64,000 nucleotides of DNA. Origin: Eretmocerus hayati (Eukaryota; Arthropoda; Insecta; Hymenoptera; Aphelinidae). The stretch's first letter is position 1, and each line of letters starts with the position of its first letter. This document shows, one piece after another, positions 25,255 through 37,405 of this stretch. The DNA lies in contig CM056744.1 in NCBI GenBank assembly GCA_029851415.1, positions 8,873,268 through 8,937,267 on the forward strand, read 5' to 3'. The translations under genes and the position numbers were made by a program. Below the pieces are notes generated by a model. It was not told where the DNA came from, searched no databases, and worked only from the letters and a program-made list of their open reading frames with translations.

Positions 25255-25500
25255 GCGCTTCCGACGTAGCACAGCTAGAAAATGTCGTTTGCGACTCGTG
25301 TTGCGCACTCGTCACTACGTGTCTCTCTATCATCTCAGGTCATTACCACTCTTCGTATTTTGGCGTTGGACATAGAAGTAGTAGCATCAAATTTGACTCA
25401 TTCAAATTCTAGTTTGAACACCATTTTGGATTTTGGAGTTTTTTTGTGTTACCCGATTTATGAAATGAATTCAAACCAATTGTATGTTGCTTGCTTACAG

Positions 25501-25721
25501 TGACCGAAGGAAACTGTCGAACTGAAATGAATGAGGAGGTCTCGCCGAACGGATGCTACCTGCATTGCGTAAGCGTGGGCTATTACTTTGGTGGGAATTG
25601 TGTCGAGGAAACATGTCACTGCATTGGTTTACACATATCCCGTTGGCAACGCCGACTCAGAATACTTGCAGAAGAAGCTATTGGATGCTACATGTCCATT
25701 TACTATCCTGTGAATTATTGA
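25501..25721 (+). CDS. CS-alpha-beta (insect defensin-like) cysteine-rich exon, gene incomplete
   Basis: Follows a TTGCTTACAG acceptor with incoming phase 1. The cysteine spacing is C-x12-C-x3-C-x10-C-x4-C-x1-C, with GGN just before the fourth Cys. This is the insect defensin pattern, which folds into a helix joined to a sheet by three disulphides. After the last Cys there is an extra tail of about 34 residues, rich in Arg then aromatic residues and containing a seventh Cys, which is unusual because classical defensins end within a few residues. The stop is at 25719-25721 and an AATAAA signal lies at 25901-25906. The upstream exon that supplies a signal peptide is unresolved: candidates are the exon at 14723 (same phase, 10.7 kb away) and the non-secretory exons at 24639-25084. 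Antimicrobial or venom peptide role is family-based inference. Confidence 0.6.
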
Positions 25722-26080
25722 ATTTTTCATTCAAGCATGATTTTCACTCGAAAAGTGAATTTCTGTACTTGATTCAGTTCAATGTTACTCCTTAGCCCTG
25801 GACAATGTGCTCTTGATGGAGAGTAAGGAAACAATTTTGTGAGAAGCTACCTATGTCTCTCTAATGCTAAGAGCGGAGATTTTGGACATTGGAGATAGAG
25901 AATAAAATTGATCATTCTGTCTGCCACAAACTCCTTCTAAAGAGTATTCGTTTATTCTTGTCGCAGCTGAAAAAAATCTCACATATCTATGAAGAACAAT
26001 ATCCACGTCTCTCATTCTCATCAATTTCTGAAATTTTCTGACATGACGAAAGTCATCTCGCGCATGATGAATAGCTTCGC
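25722..26080. other. 3' flank of the CS-alpha-beta exon
   Basis: Contains the probable poly(A) signal at 25901-25906. No further gene. The minus-strand ORF covering 25851-26162 is the antisense of the neighbouring SINE. Confidence 0.5.
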
Positions 26081-26275
26081 AGTGATAGCCACCGTCGTCT
26101 GGTACATAAGACCATCGCCTTTCATCGCAGAAGACCTGGGTTCGATTCCAGGCCGGCAACACTGTGATTTTTCATGAGTGTTGTTTGATTCAGAGCCCAC
26201 GCAAAACAGTGGATCCCGTACTATAACGTCGAGAAATGCTTGGAAATGCGTTAATAAAGAAGAGAAAGGAGAAAG
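26081..26275 (+). repeat. tRNA-Glu-derived SINE (copy 1)
   Basis: The head reads as a tRNA: CGCCTTTCATCGCAGAAGAC resembles a Glu (TTC) anticodon arm and is followed by CCTGGGTTCGATTCCAGG, a perfect T-arm with B box GGTTCGATTCC. It is followed by about 115 bp of unrelated body ending TTAATAAAGAAGAGAAAGG. The copy at 33622-33835 ends similarly (TTAATAAAAAAGAAG). Not a functional tRNA: the 5' half is degenerate and there is no clean acceptor stem. Confidence 0.7.
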
Positions 26276-26576
26276 ATTTTGGAATTAAAGTACTTAGAAT
26301 TCATGTGTTCGAATCAAATAACGAAAATAACCAACGAGGTGGGATTATAAATCTATCCACAGAAGATATAGTCAAACTGCATATGATAGACACGAATCTG
26401 CTACAATTCTAATCTATAAAGATCAACATCTGAGAAATGTAGAAGATCAAGCGTGCAATATGTACCCTCCGACTATGAAGTTGGTATGTTGGTATGCACA
26501 CGAGGCTTTATTGTTACGAAGTCAAACGAGATTATCCTGTAGTCTGGAGCAGAGTTGTTAAAATCAACTGTGTACC
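26276..26576. other. Gap between SINE and MITE
   Basis: About 300 bases with no recognised feature. Confidence 0.5.
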
Positions 26577-26931
26577 TTAGGTTGCGTCTACAAATGTATC
26601 ATATGAATACATATAGAGTGCACACTGCGCATATGCACTGCACTCGTGCACATATGCAGCTCAATCGAACTTGATCCAAGGCTGAATGGCTTACATCAAA
26701 GAATTTCTGATTTGAATCGGTTTGTGTCTTTGCTCCGTGACCGGCTGATCCCGGGCTGATCCAAAGCAGAACTCGAAGCGTTCCAGCTGGTTTTGGCTAA
26801 AATTTAATGAGCTGCACAAATCGATTCAAATCAGAATATCTCTGATGTGAACCCTTCAGTCTTTGCTCAAGTTTGCTACTGCACATGTGCACGTGTGCAG
26901 TGCATATGCATAATTTGTGGGCAAACCCTAA
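26577..26931. repeat. MITE, TGCACATGTGCA family (copy 1)
   Basis: Ends TTAGGTTGCGTCTACAAATG and, inverted, TTAGGGTTTGCCCACAAATT. The subterminal arms consist of alternating purine-pyrimidine sequence (such as GCACATGTGCACGTGTGCAG). Relatives lie at 28003-28200 and 55168-55440 with the same arms and a core containing TTTGCTC and CAGCTGGTTTTGGC or variants. No ORF of its own. Confidence 0.8.
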
Positions 26932-27411
26932 TACACGTGCATCCGTGCAGCCGTGCAACTAACTTCCTGCATGCGAACTTTTCGGCCAAGATTAAGATAC
27001 GCGGGAATGTTGAGTAACTGTCGCTAGCAACCCAAATGTTCAAGATTGAAGGCCAGAGTGATAATCAAGCTGTTAATGTGAAGTGATTCCTGTTGAAATC
27101 GAAGACACATGTTATCTCCCCCGGTTGACTGTCGTAAGCTACAGGTTTTGGCCAAGTTTTTTGTCACGTTTTGATGATCATAAGCTCAGTAATCAACCCT
27201 CCTGTAAATCATCACTCAGGGTCGATCGCTTTTCATCATAAAATCTTGATTTATGAACAACAAACACGCAAACACTTGTTTGCTCCGCCGAACAACATAC
27301 TCTGATTGTTCACTGTTTGAAAGTCGTCCTATCAAGGATGAGAATCATCTGTCTCAGTAAACTGATAAACTTAAGGGGGCTGATTCTTCAACCTTTGCTC
27401 ATCAAAATTAA
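26932..27411. other. Gene-free spacer
   Basis: Nothing recognised beyond a short TGCA-rich stretch at 26940-26960 that resembles the MITE arms. Confidence 0.5.
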
Positions 27412-27743
27412 CAAGGGGAGGACCAGACCTATCGATCACCAATCCTTTCCAAATTTTTTTTAACAGTTTTGTGCCACCTAGAATATGAAGAATCCAGAGT
27501 AACTCCGTCAAATGAGCCTCCTGTCCAGAGATCCAAACAAAAATGTTAGCGTTGCCAGCATATCTGTATATATATCACTTTTTAACATGGGCCCATGGAG
27601 GCAATGTTAATGTCATGGGCTGTAACTTTGAACACGAGGCCCATTTGAAGGAGTTACTCTGGATTCTTCATATTCTAGGTAATACAAAACTGTAAGAAAA
27701 TTTTAGACAAGATTGGTGATCCAAAGGTCTGGTCCTCCCCTTG
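27412..27743. repeat. Foldback MITE with arms of about 115 bp (core family B)
   Basis: Starts CAAGGGGAGGACCAGACC and ends with the inverse (GGTCTGGTCCTCCCCTTG). Arms include ATATGAAGAATCCAGAGTAA paired with its complement near 27652. The loop holds TTAGCGTTGCCAGCATATCT, which also occurs with minor change (TTAGCATTGCCAGTATATCT) in the loop of the element at 48101-48430, although the arms of the two elements are unrelated at their outer ends. Confidence 0.75.
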
Positions 27744-28002
27744 CAAGTCAATCAAGCCGGAAGGAAAGCTTTGTAATGTCCTAATTGTCTTCAATTTTAC
27801 AGAAACGACTTCATTTTCAATAGCTTGATTATATGGCTTCCCACCTTGCTCATTCAGGGTTGTGAGTGACAATTATCCAACTTTCCCGCGTGTCATATGG
27901 GATGATTCGTTTTTTACTTAAAAAGACTCGATTTCCAAAAAGTAAACCATAATCCTCCGGGGCAGAAAGCTCAATGCACGAATGCTCAAATGCACTTGTA
28001 TT

Positions 28003-28200
28003 GTGGCGCGTCCACAAATATGCATATGCATGCAGGGCACACTGCGCATGTGCACTGCACACGTGTACGTATGTGCAGCTCATTAGATTGGAGCCAACAC
28101 CAGACGGAACTCGTCGAATTCTGCTTTATGAAAAATTCTCTGATGCGAGCCCTTCAATCTTTGCTCAAGTTCAATAAGCTGCACATGTGTACATGTGTAC
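28003..28200. repeat. MITE, TGCACATGTGCA family (copy 2)
   Basis: Starts GTGGCGCGTCCACAAATATG, continues into alternating purine-pyrimidine arms (GCACACTGCGCATGTGCACT) and ends AGCTGCACATGTGTACATGT. It is shorter than copy 1 and lacks part of the right end. Core sequence CCTTCAATCTTTGCTCAAGT matches copy 1. Confidence 0.75.
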
Positions 28201-31200
28201 TTAATATTGAGGGGGAGTATCTTCACTTTAACGTGAAATATTGACCAAAACCCGGACAGAAAGCTTGTTGTTTCCTCATTCTCGTTATGATTTGAATCCA
28301 CAGGCTAAATCTAGTACCGAAGTCTATCGGAGAGTTCGAATGTTGATAATAGTCAACTGTACACTCGGAAGCAATCTGAAATGATCGAACGTTTTTAAAT
28401 CTAACCAATAAGGTTGAGTGATCCATTAGAACCAATCAAAGCTCGAAATTCAAAAACGCTCGATCAGTTCAGATTGCTATTCAGTGTACACAACAAATAC
28501 AAGTTAATTTTGGCCATTCAAGACGTATAATATTTTTCACCTGTTTCGAGGTATACTCAAAACCTGATGAAGAATCGAAAAAGCCAGGAAACTCTTCATG
28601 ATCCAGATCCTATTTCACGAAAATCTGATCATATACACAATCAAAACTCAGCAATCCTAAAATTTTTCTATTGTTCATCCATGAGCTCCTAAAAGGAAGC
28701 ACACATCTGCAATATTACGCCCATTCTGAACCAGAAAATAGACCTTATCAAAATGACACGACCAACACGTGAATTCACTCACAATCTCGATCAAAATTTT
28801 CTTCTCAGACCGATCGTTTTAAATCAATCGACACCCACAAAATTCGTTCCAAACATCCCGATAAAGATAGCGTGAAAGTGCGTTAGCATAATATAATCGA
28901 GGGTGGAGTCAAGCAAAGATTAAAGCGAGAGTGTCTCCAAAATCTGCCTACACATTTGTCCGTCGTTCAGGTATATATATAACACAATCCTGTTTCGTTT
29001 CAAGAACAATGAATCGATAATACGTGAGCACAAGGTACATACATAGATTAGAGCCTACTTTATGGATTCACTTGAAAGTCAAGTCTTCCAGTTCACCATT
29101 GAATTCTGTGGGTGTTGGCGGGTGATGGAGATCGAAACCGACGACCGATTATCCGACTAATGGAGCAAGCAATGAGATTCCAATCGGTTATATATATGGG
29201 AGTTCCGAGGTTGATATTGGTAATATCTTTAGTGTGTCGTGGGATCGGGGGATCTTTTTTTCTCCAAGGATATTCTCTGGTGGGAAGCTTTTGTGCTTTA
29301 CATTATATGTGGGATTTTTCGTGGGTGTATGCTTTGGAGAACTGGGTTTTGCAAAGATGTCAATTCAACAGCTATTGAAGTGTGCATTCATAATAATAGA
29401 TCATAATAGATTGATAGATTAAATTGTTATTTGTATCTTATGATAGTCCTGATGATATATTTTGGACTCTGAAATTTTCATTTCTATCAATCTACACTAA
29501 AAATGCCGAATTCAGTATTAACGAGCGATTTCAGGAAAAATTGCTCCCGTAAAGAAATGTACTATTTGCATGAGTTTTCATTAGGCATTCCTCGGATGGA
29601 AAGGTTTGGTGGTCATCAATGTGAAATAAAAACTTTGTACTATTGACAAAAGAAGGAATCAATTCCTTCACAAAACCAGAATCTTGCCCAACTTTGTTCG
29701 AGAGTTTTCATCTACCACTTAGATTGATAAAATGAGTGTTTGTCATCCAAATGAAAATTTTTCAGTGGAACGATAGTATAGTGGTGGGATGGCACGAAAA
29801 ATTTATTATCTCTCCTCTGGTGAAATACTGTCAATGGGAGTCACTGCGGCCACGAAAGTTAATGTGAATCTTATAACTTCATCTCAAAGCGATTGGATTG
29901 GAAAATGTATGAAAAGATTCTTTCAGAAATATACAACCCAGTGAATATTCATTTATTTGCAATGTATGTACTCTAGAGGGAGTTGATCATACAAAAAATT
30001 CTACCCGAGTGAATTGAATCATGAAAGGTTTGGGAAGCCATTGTGTTATAAAAAGATTGTTTAGGTTACGAGAATTTGCGGAGAGCTTGAATCTTGATGT
30101 TTCACGTGTTACTAAAGCTTGCATTGGATGACTCGAAGGAATTTCTATAATTTTTAGATAAATCTGAAAATTTCTTATGAAATGATGTTCAATCACATTA
30201 TCACAAGTCGGAGCATAATCAGAAGGTGACTGATTAATGGTACAATTATTGACTTCACCATCTTCTGTGCGGGAAATGATTTCATATCGCATAATTTTTT
30301 TTTATTTTGTTCCCCGCATAGCTGATGAGGGAAGAGTATTCGGTGGGAGTGGTTTCTGCATTCTCGTGATAATGCCGACTCTCATCTTCGGCTCGGGCCG
30401 GAAAATATTACTTGTTGTGCGGAAACCAATATTCCTGCCCTCATATCGAAAACAACTCCCGTGTACTATTCTCATTCTCGGTTGAGTTGCTCAATCTTTT
30501 CCGAAAATATTGCGAGGGAATCTAAATCTTAGAAACAAAAATGTATCAATGTGCTAAATCTATAGAAGACTGTAGAATCCAATACGAGAAATAATGCATG
30601 CAAAAAAAAGACCTGTGGAATCAATTCTACATATTGGAGATATTTATTAATATGTGACAAAAGTGACCTGTTATCCAGTTTTTATCAAACTCGGGAAGAA
30701 AATTGTTCACCACCATACCTAGATCATTACGATTTCAAAAGTGAGTGGATCAAAATAAACCAAAAACATGTAATACAGCCGTAATAAGAGTATTTTGATC
30801 ATTCAAATCACGATTAAAACTCAATCACTGAGATAGAAATGTCGTCCAATCAACATAAGAATCGTAATTTATATCAATTTTCTCACTAATAACCGTTATA
30901 TGCGTCAAATTCCCTCTCTCTCTATCTCAATTGACATTTGTGCATGAAATCTCAAGAGAAATTCTTATAGCTCACTAGAATGTTAATGAAATATTAAAAA
31001 GCTAATCTAGCAATCGGTTCACGGAATGAGAATTTAAACGGCTGTACAGATGTTATGTGAGCTGGGTTATTATCGATGCTTGTATGACACATTTTTGTCG
31101 TTAAAATTTGCGCAATTGGCATCAGTGCAAATGACACGAGTGACACCATCGACTTTTACAAGTATACATACTTTTATACTTTTTTCAGAATGAATAAAGT

Positions 31201-32290
31201 CATAAATCGCCACTCGATGCGTGAATAAATATCATTTTTCAGGTAAAAGGGAAAGGAGTTTGTATAGAACTGAGGATAGAATATGTACATACTTATAGTC
31301 GATTATTGCAACTACGACTGCGGGTGAAAATAATTTTCATTTACTGTCGTTGTCGTTGTCGTCGTCATATAGTCGTTGGCTATTGGACTTGTTGCAAAAT
31401 TAGCATCAAATGCGTTGGATTCCTTTCGATTTCGTTGCAATTACTTCGCGATCACAGATTATTTTCATGAGAATTATCGTTACATGCGTAGAATTGTACA
31501 TTCACTTGGTATATTAGGTGTTACGCAAATATGGGTATTGAAACCGGGTGGAATTTTTTTGTACTGGTCTATTCGAAATTTGTGTTCATCATTGTATGAG
31601 ATCTCATCACTCTTCTGATCGGCAAAAAATCAATAGAATCCGATGTAGATATTTGGTGTTTTTTCAGAGTTTTAAGAAAGTATTGGAAGTTGGTGGAACT
31701 GTTGGTGATTTTTGGGGCAAGTTTTTTCATCGGGATAAGAAATCTTGAAAAGTCGAAATTGAGAAAGGTCAATTCTTGAGAAAGTTCATAGAATGAAATG
31801 GAATTATTATGAAAATTGGTAAAATTTCACGTATCTGATCGGTAGTAAATACTCAACTGTGCCATAGATATAACAGCAATACAAAGAATAGTGTCACCAT
31901 TTTTTCACCATTCAGATGAGAACGCTTCACAATTGTGATAATGAAGTTCAGTGAACCTCACTAATGAATGAATGAATAATCGAAATCACCCGCTGAATTT
32001 ACAATCAATCAAGCAAGTAGCGAGTGGCTCAGTCAATTCACATAATTCAAACCTACTAGGTCTATCAAATACTGTAATGAAGTGAGGTTAGAATGAAATA
32101 TTTGCGATTTTCCGAAGCTTTTGACTAAACTAAGGATTATCATGAGATTTAAAAAATCCCTTCGCGTGCACTGAAGTGATCGAGAAAATCGTAATAAGTA
32201 TATTTTGTGTACCATAGTGAAGAAAAGATCATTACCCATGAAGAAAATACTCTGAACTTTCCACGAACGAGACTTGGTTCCAGGTGCATC
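28201..32290. other. Gene-poor region upstream of the APMAP-like gene
   Basis: About 4 kb without a supported coding gene. A run reading TATATATATAA at about 28974-28984 could be a TATA box. A downstream 32-codon frame (29062-29160) and a hydrophobic ORF (29234-29422) have no family resemblance. A copy of the CCGGCCCGAGCC repeat lies at 30340-30455. A short (GTC)n microsatellite is at about 31347-31370. ORFs at 31376-31748 look like chance frames. Confidence 0.45.
30340..30455 (-). repeat. CCGGCCCGAGCC dispersed repeat (copy 1)
   Basis: On the minus strand it reads TTTTCCGGCCCGAGCCGAAG followed by GAGAGTCGGC and ATCACGAG. The same order is found on the plus strand at 37325-37405 and 50188-50290. 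The repeated block is about 100 bp. Its function and superfamily are unknown. Confidence 0.6.
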
Positions 32291-34931
32291 ATGGCTATCA
32301 AGAAAATAATTCTATACATCAGTATTGCTCTACTGACCTTAATGTATGCGCCAGGCATACCACCTTATGTGAATTTCTCAGCATATAGGTATGGAAGGTT
32401 ACTACTCAGAATTCTTTCAATTGTCGATAATATTATGTGTTTGGGTGAAATGATATAATCGATAGAAACTCGATCAAAATACAGAACAGTTACCAAGACG
32501 TATTTGTCTTTGGGATATTGTGATTCTGTCATAACTATTTTCAGATTTCCCCAAATTTTCAAAACATCTAAGATTAAATCGCACCCAATACTTATACTAT
32601 ACCTACTGGAGCCCTCAACCGTCATTTTTTTCTCTCCATAATCGAGTTGAATCACTCTACATCCCATTCGATTTTGTACCATTGTCAAGCCCAACAAAGA
32701 AGCAAATTCTCAGATTCCACAAATGTCAATTTTCACAGAACGGGCGAATTGAGTGGTTCTGTGGTTCTTCAAAGATTGAGAAAAGATGATCTCAATAATG
32801 CGGAAATTCTCTTTGAGGGCAAAATTAAAGGTCCCGAAGCATTTGCCTCGTACAATGGTGAATTATATACAGGAGCTGTGGATGGTTATGTTTATCGAAT
32901 TGACAAAGATCAGCTTGTACGCATAGTAAAATTTGGTGACCATTGTGGTAAGTAGATTTTTTGAACACACACTTTCATGAAGGATTAAAAATTGGAATTT
33001 ACTAACGTTTCAGAACCAGCGTGGAATGATCCCAGATGTGGAAGACCCTTAGGAATGAAGTTTGATGCCAAAGGAAATTTGTACGTTTGCGATGCCTATA
33101 ATGGAATATTCAAAGTCGATGTAAAGTCGCAAAAGTTTGAAATAATAGAGGATAGTGAACGGCCGATTGAAGGAAAAACACCGAAATTATTCAATTCTTT
33201 AGATATTGACAGTAATGGTAACATCTACTGGACGGATTTCAGCTCAGATTTTAGCTTGAAAGATATATTCTTCGCCATGTTAGCTGATCCATCGGGAAGG
33301 TTCGTATTCAGTGATGAGAAAAATGAAAGACCCTCAACTAAGATAAAATTTGCATCTTTCCAAGAAAATTCAATCAACAATATGACACCAGGGCGATTTT
33401 TTTTTAAAAAATGGTCGCAACATTTTGTAGTAAAAAATATTCCAATTCAAGACAGACATTTTCCAAGGAACAAAATTTAAATGAGTATTCTTCTTCCTGT
33501 GGTATTTGATATTCACGTGCTTTTTCAAGTCCAATCAAGTTTATTGTGCGCTTTTTTGGGTCGGTCAGAGTTTCGTGAACACATGAAAAATCTGTGCAAA
33601 ATATTCTGTAATTCAGCCTAGTTGAAGCCGTGGCACCGGGGTTAGAGTTCTCGTCTTTCAATCAAAAGTTCGTGGGTTAGATCCCCGGGTCTGGCACCGC
33701 GGAGATTTTTTTCAAATGCCTCTACCGGTTGTTCGGTGAGTAGTACTTCGGTGGTTCGAAATCTACCCTAAACTGTAGGTTCAGTGGAGATGTGAAAATT
33801 TACATTCCGTACACTCCGCCTTAATAAAAAAGAAGTTTCGGGTATGGATTTCGAGAACAAGCCTACGCAAAGGAGCTATGAGTACCTCTACAGAGTACTT
33901 GGTGTATCACACACCAAATTCTTGTTGATGAAAAAATCAACCTCGTATCAAATCAATCAAATCATCGAGTTTTGTTTCCTTTGATTTTTTGAGTCTTATA
34001 TAATTTGAGTCCTTCAACCTGAATTTGAATGGAGGTAGCGTTCACAAATTTCACAAAATCATACCCTATGGAACTTCATTTAGTTTTCTAGTTTGTTTCC
34101 AAGATCTAATCGATATCTAATAGTCATAGGTCAACTGGAAACTTTTGTGTATCATGCACCATTAGGCAGTCATATAAGGCTTTGAATTCCTGATTATTGG
34201 GGCAATCCAGTGCTGTCATTATCCATCTCAATCTTATCATAGAATATCAGAGACTCGAGCATTTTTTCTTGCATTTCAGAGTAATACTGTACAACTCCAC
34301 CACAAAAGTCAACAAGGTTTTAATCAGTGGCATATTTGCAAACGGGATCGCCTTGAGTGAGAATGAAGATTTTGTAATCATTCTAGACACTCTTGCCTCT
34401 CGTATCATCAAATATAACATCAAAGGTCCAAAAAGTGGTACACACGAAGTTCTAATAGATAATCTACCTGGATCACCTGACAATGTACATCCAGATGGTC
34501 ATGGAGGATTCCTAATTCCACTTGTGAAAACATCTAAATCAGCCGAAATTCTACGATCTTATCCACGATTGAGAAGACTGTTGGCAAGGATTATTTATCT
34601 TCTGCAATTACCATTGAAATGGATACAATCATATGCTCCAAATATTCTGTCTAAATGGCTCCTGTACTATGTAGGAAATTTTGAGACCTTCTCGTTTTTA
34701 TTGGAAAAAATTGTTACTGTAATTAGGATTGATGAGACGGGACGGATCATCGAAAGTGTATCTAATTCTGATGGTAAAATTTTTTTGATGAGCTCGACCT
34801 ATGTACATGATGAATTTTTGTGGTTCGGATCTCCGGCTATGGAATTTATTGCTAGGGTACCTCTTGACCAGGCTTTTCCATCTTTGGGTTTAGGCACGGA
34901 TTATGAAAAGTTTTATGATGTGAAGAGGTGA
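32291..34931 (+). CDS. Strictosidine-synthase-like / APMAP / hemomucin-type protein
   Basis: Four exons: 32291-32388, 32739-32947, 33014-33299 and 34280-34931, with intron phases 2, 1, 2, giving 414 residues, the usual length for this family. Residues 3-20 form one hydrophobic segment (KKIILYISIALLTLMY), a type II membrane anchor or uncleaved signal. The rest reads as a six-bladed beta-propeller: LFEGKIKGPEAFA, GMKFDAKGNLYVCDAYNGI, LDIDSNGNIYWTDFSS, FANGIALSENEDFVI, IKGPKSGTHEVLIDNLPGSP and DETGRI. The fold is that of strictosidine synthase and APMAP lactonase-like proteins; in insects hemomucin is a surface glycoprotein of haemocytes and gut. A C-terminal mucin tail is absent. The last intron (980 bp) carries a SINE. 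An AATAAA signal at 35236-35241 gives a 3' UTR of about 310 bases. Catalytic activity is not predictable from sequence alone. Confidence 0.88.
33622..33835 (+). repeat. tRNA-Glu-derived SINE (copy 2), intronic
   Basis: Inside the last intron of the APMAP-like gene. The head has GTTCTCGTCTTTCAATCAAA followed by GGGTTAGATCCC, a decayed B box. The body ends CGCCTTAATAAAAAAGAAG, matching the tail of the SINE at 26081-26275. It lies in the same orientation as the host gene. Confidence 0.7.
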
Positions 34932-34934
34932 TGA

Positions 34935-36746
34935 ACTGATGAACTCACATCTGATTATCTGCAGGATCTTCATTGTTTACTATCCCAATTCGAAAGACAG
35001 GTCAATCCGAAATCTGTAACTTGCTGCGAGCATTTTTTATTTTAGCTCCTTGGTGATGATGTACCAAATGTATAACCCAGCCTAGTAGGTTAGCAAGGAT
35101 TTGTGCAAAAACTTTGACTGGTTATGTAAAGAAAAACTTAAAAACTTTCACATCTTATGTATCCTGCTTTATAGATGATCGGTAAGCAAAGAGATCCCTG
35201 CCATACACCCAAAAAGAAGCGAGTTAGGTCACGGAAATAAAAAAGAAAGACACATGGTACTTTTCGTCAGGCTCTTCAAAGTTAAGTTTAGTATTGCTGT
35301 GAAAATATTTTTCGGAGATTCTAAACAACAGATAGTTTTGAATAAATTCGTAAAGATATGACATAGATCATAATTGTTATGATTCAATATATCTCTTTGT
35401 CATTCTAAACTAAAAATGTCACAATTAAGACGCAGTATCAGGATTCTCGGGCCTCCATTTCTGACGCAGAGGACATATTTTCCGAGCAAAGCAAGTACTG
35501 TTTCAACGCCCGAACTGGGTATGCGTGCCCGCGATAACAATGTACGATTGTATGTATGAAATTCATGAATTTACAAGAAATCAGCTAATCAAGAATTTGT
35601 GGTAGTATAAAATCAGGATCTCAGGATCAAGTGATAAAGTAATGCTCAAGTTTGAAAGAGGAGAATATCATGGACCCTGGTCGGTGTAATAATGTAATTT
35701 GGCTAGTATGAAGTATGATCTTCCACTGCGAGAATCAGTCAAGGAGAATCTCCTAAAGGTTCCATAGAGCCTTTTGACAACTCCAGAAAGATCGAGTGGA
35801 AGATCTTACAGAATATCCTTAAAAATTTCCTATGGAGAAGCTTATTTTCTCACACCTCGCTTTAACATGCGATGGACGTGATGGATTTTCGAAACATTTT
35901 TATGTTCGCTCTTAAGACAAAATTGTTCCCAAAATCCGCGTACGGATTGTTTTCCCGGGAGCTTCAACACAGTAGTATGTATCTGTTTCAACCTAAATTG
36001 TATCGGTTCATCATTGAAATGGCTAGTGAAAAATTTTTCCCTACATGATCAACATGGGGTGAAAAGCAACAATTCAGCCATGAAATGTCATTATTTCTCT
36101 GTGACTTGAAAAGTATTCATATCATCAAAAGAAGCGCAAAGAGACTTCTCTCATGGTTTCCTTCAATGTGAAAAAAGATCTCGTAAAAATTTTTTTCAAA
36201 TGATTTGTTCATCCCAAGTTATGAGGCACTCTTGTTAAAATATCCCGGATTCTGCAATATTTTCAGAATGCATTGTACTCTATATTTTATATTTCCATTT
36301 CATTTGATAAAGCCAGGAGATCGTCAAGATTATGTTCTTAGATGTATTCGATAAAAATGCGAGAAGAAAGATTTACCGAATCTTCCGGCTCTTCTAAGTA
36401 TGATAGGAATAAGAAATACAGAGTATGAGGTGTGGCGAAAATATTGCGGAATACCGAATATCTGAACAAGCATGCTTTATGACTCAGAATGGAAGCATCA
36501 TTCGGGAGATTGTCTGAAGATATCTTTTGTAGATCTTGAAAGCCCCTACAAGAAATTACTCTGCACTTCTTTTAAAATGAATAATATTAAAAATATTTTT
36601 CGAGTTATTCAGGAATAATGGTGTTTCATGGCCTAACTGATAGTTTCTATGCCATATGTAAATTACATTTCAAAAAAATGATTTTCTCACCACTTTGATA
36701 AATGGACCGATACAATTTAGGTTGAAAAGGATCCCTGCTGGAGTCG
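34935..36746. other. Gene-free region downstream of the APMAP-like gene
   Basis: Apart from the 3' UTR, about 1.5 kb with no ORF, exon or repeat that I can recognise. Confidence 0.5.
35236..35241 (+). terminator. Poly(A) signal of the APMAP-like gene
   Basis: AATAAA in GGAAATAAAAAAG about 305 bases after the stop codon. It is the first canonical hexamer I noticed downstream. Confidence 0.5.
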
Positions 36747-37324
36747 GCTAGTAGTCCAGTCAAATAGACCCTGAGATAGCAAATTGGAGCCCGCAGCGGG
36801 CCATTTTGATATGTTGTGGCCAAAGTAATTCTAAGAAAAATGGCTCTAAGGAAAATTTTCTAGTGATAGGGGAAGTTATCAAAAATCGCGAAAAACCAAT
36901 TAAAATGGCTATAGCTCGGGAACGGCTCGAGATGCCGGGGAGCGGCGGGCACCGATCGAAAGCTCGCAAAATTCTGCACAAGATGAGCCACTTACCGGGT
37001 CTGTGGGTCGATTAGGGAGCGAATGAAATCGATTAGATACTTTGAGATAATCTCGAGCCTGCAGATAACATGTGGTGCCTTGCTCATCGTATACACGCCG
37101 ACCCTCTCTATGCACATGCATGTATGAAAGTATCCGCGGTCACTGCCCGTCCCTGCAGGGGTTCCCCTTCTGCACTTTTTATACTAGCCTCTATACCTGC
37201 ACTCGAATCGCCAAATGTATGAGCAAGATGCGTTTTCGCCTCTCTTGTGGGTTTTCCACTCAGTTTTGGAATTTGAACACACAAAACTATAGATACTTCT
37301 CCTGAACAAGAAAGACATAGTACA

Positions 37325-37405
37325 TTTCGATACAAGGGTGGAAAAACTTTTTTTCGCGTCCGAGTGATGGATTTCAGGCCTGAGCCGTAGGCGAAGGTTG
37401 GAATC
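37325..37405 (+). repeat. CCGGCCCGAGCC dispersed repeat (copy 2)
   Basis: Reads TTTCGATACAAGGGTGG, a T tract, then GGATTTCAGGCCTGAGCCG and AACACGAGGATG. It matches the order at 50188-50290 with several substitutions. Confidence 0.55.

Noticed and set aside
26081..26160. Functional tRNA gene
   Set aside because: Only the anticodon and T arms are well formed. The 5' half and acceptor stem do not pair, and a SINE body and A-rich tail follow.
33300..33480. Read-through C-terminus of the APMAP-like protein
   Set aside because: Splicing at 33299 to 34280 restores the family sequence in phase; the read-through lacks any propeller motif.
36806..37015. Conserved 69-codon gene present twice
   Set aside because: The identical frames lie in the inverted arms of one element, so identity reflects arm similarity, not selection on a protein.
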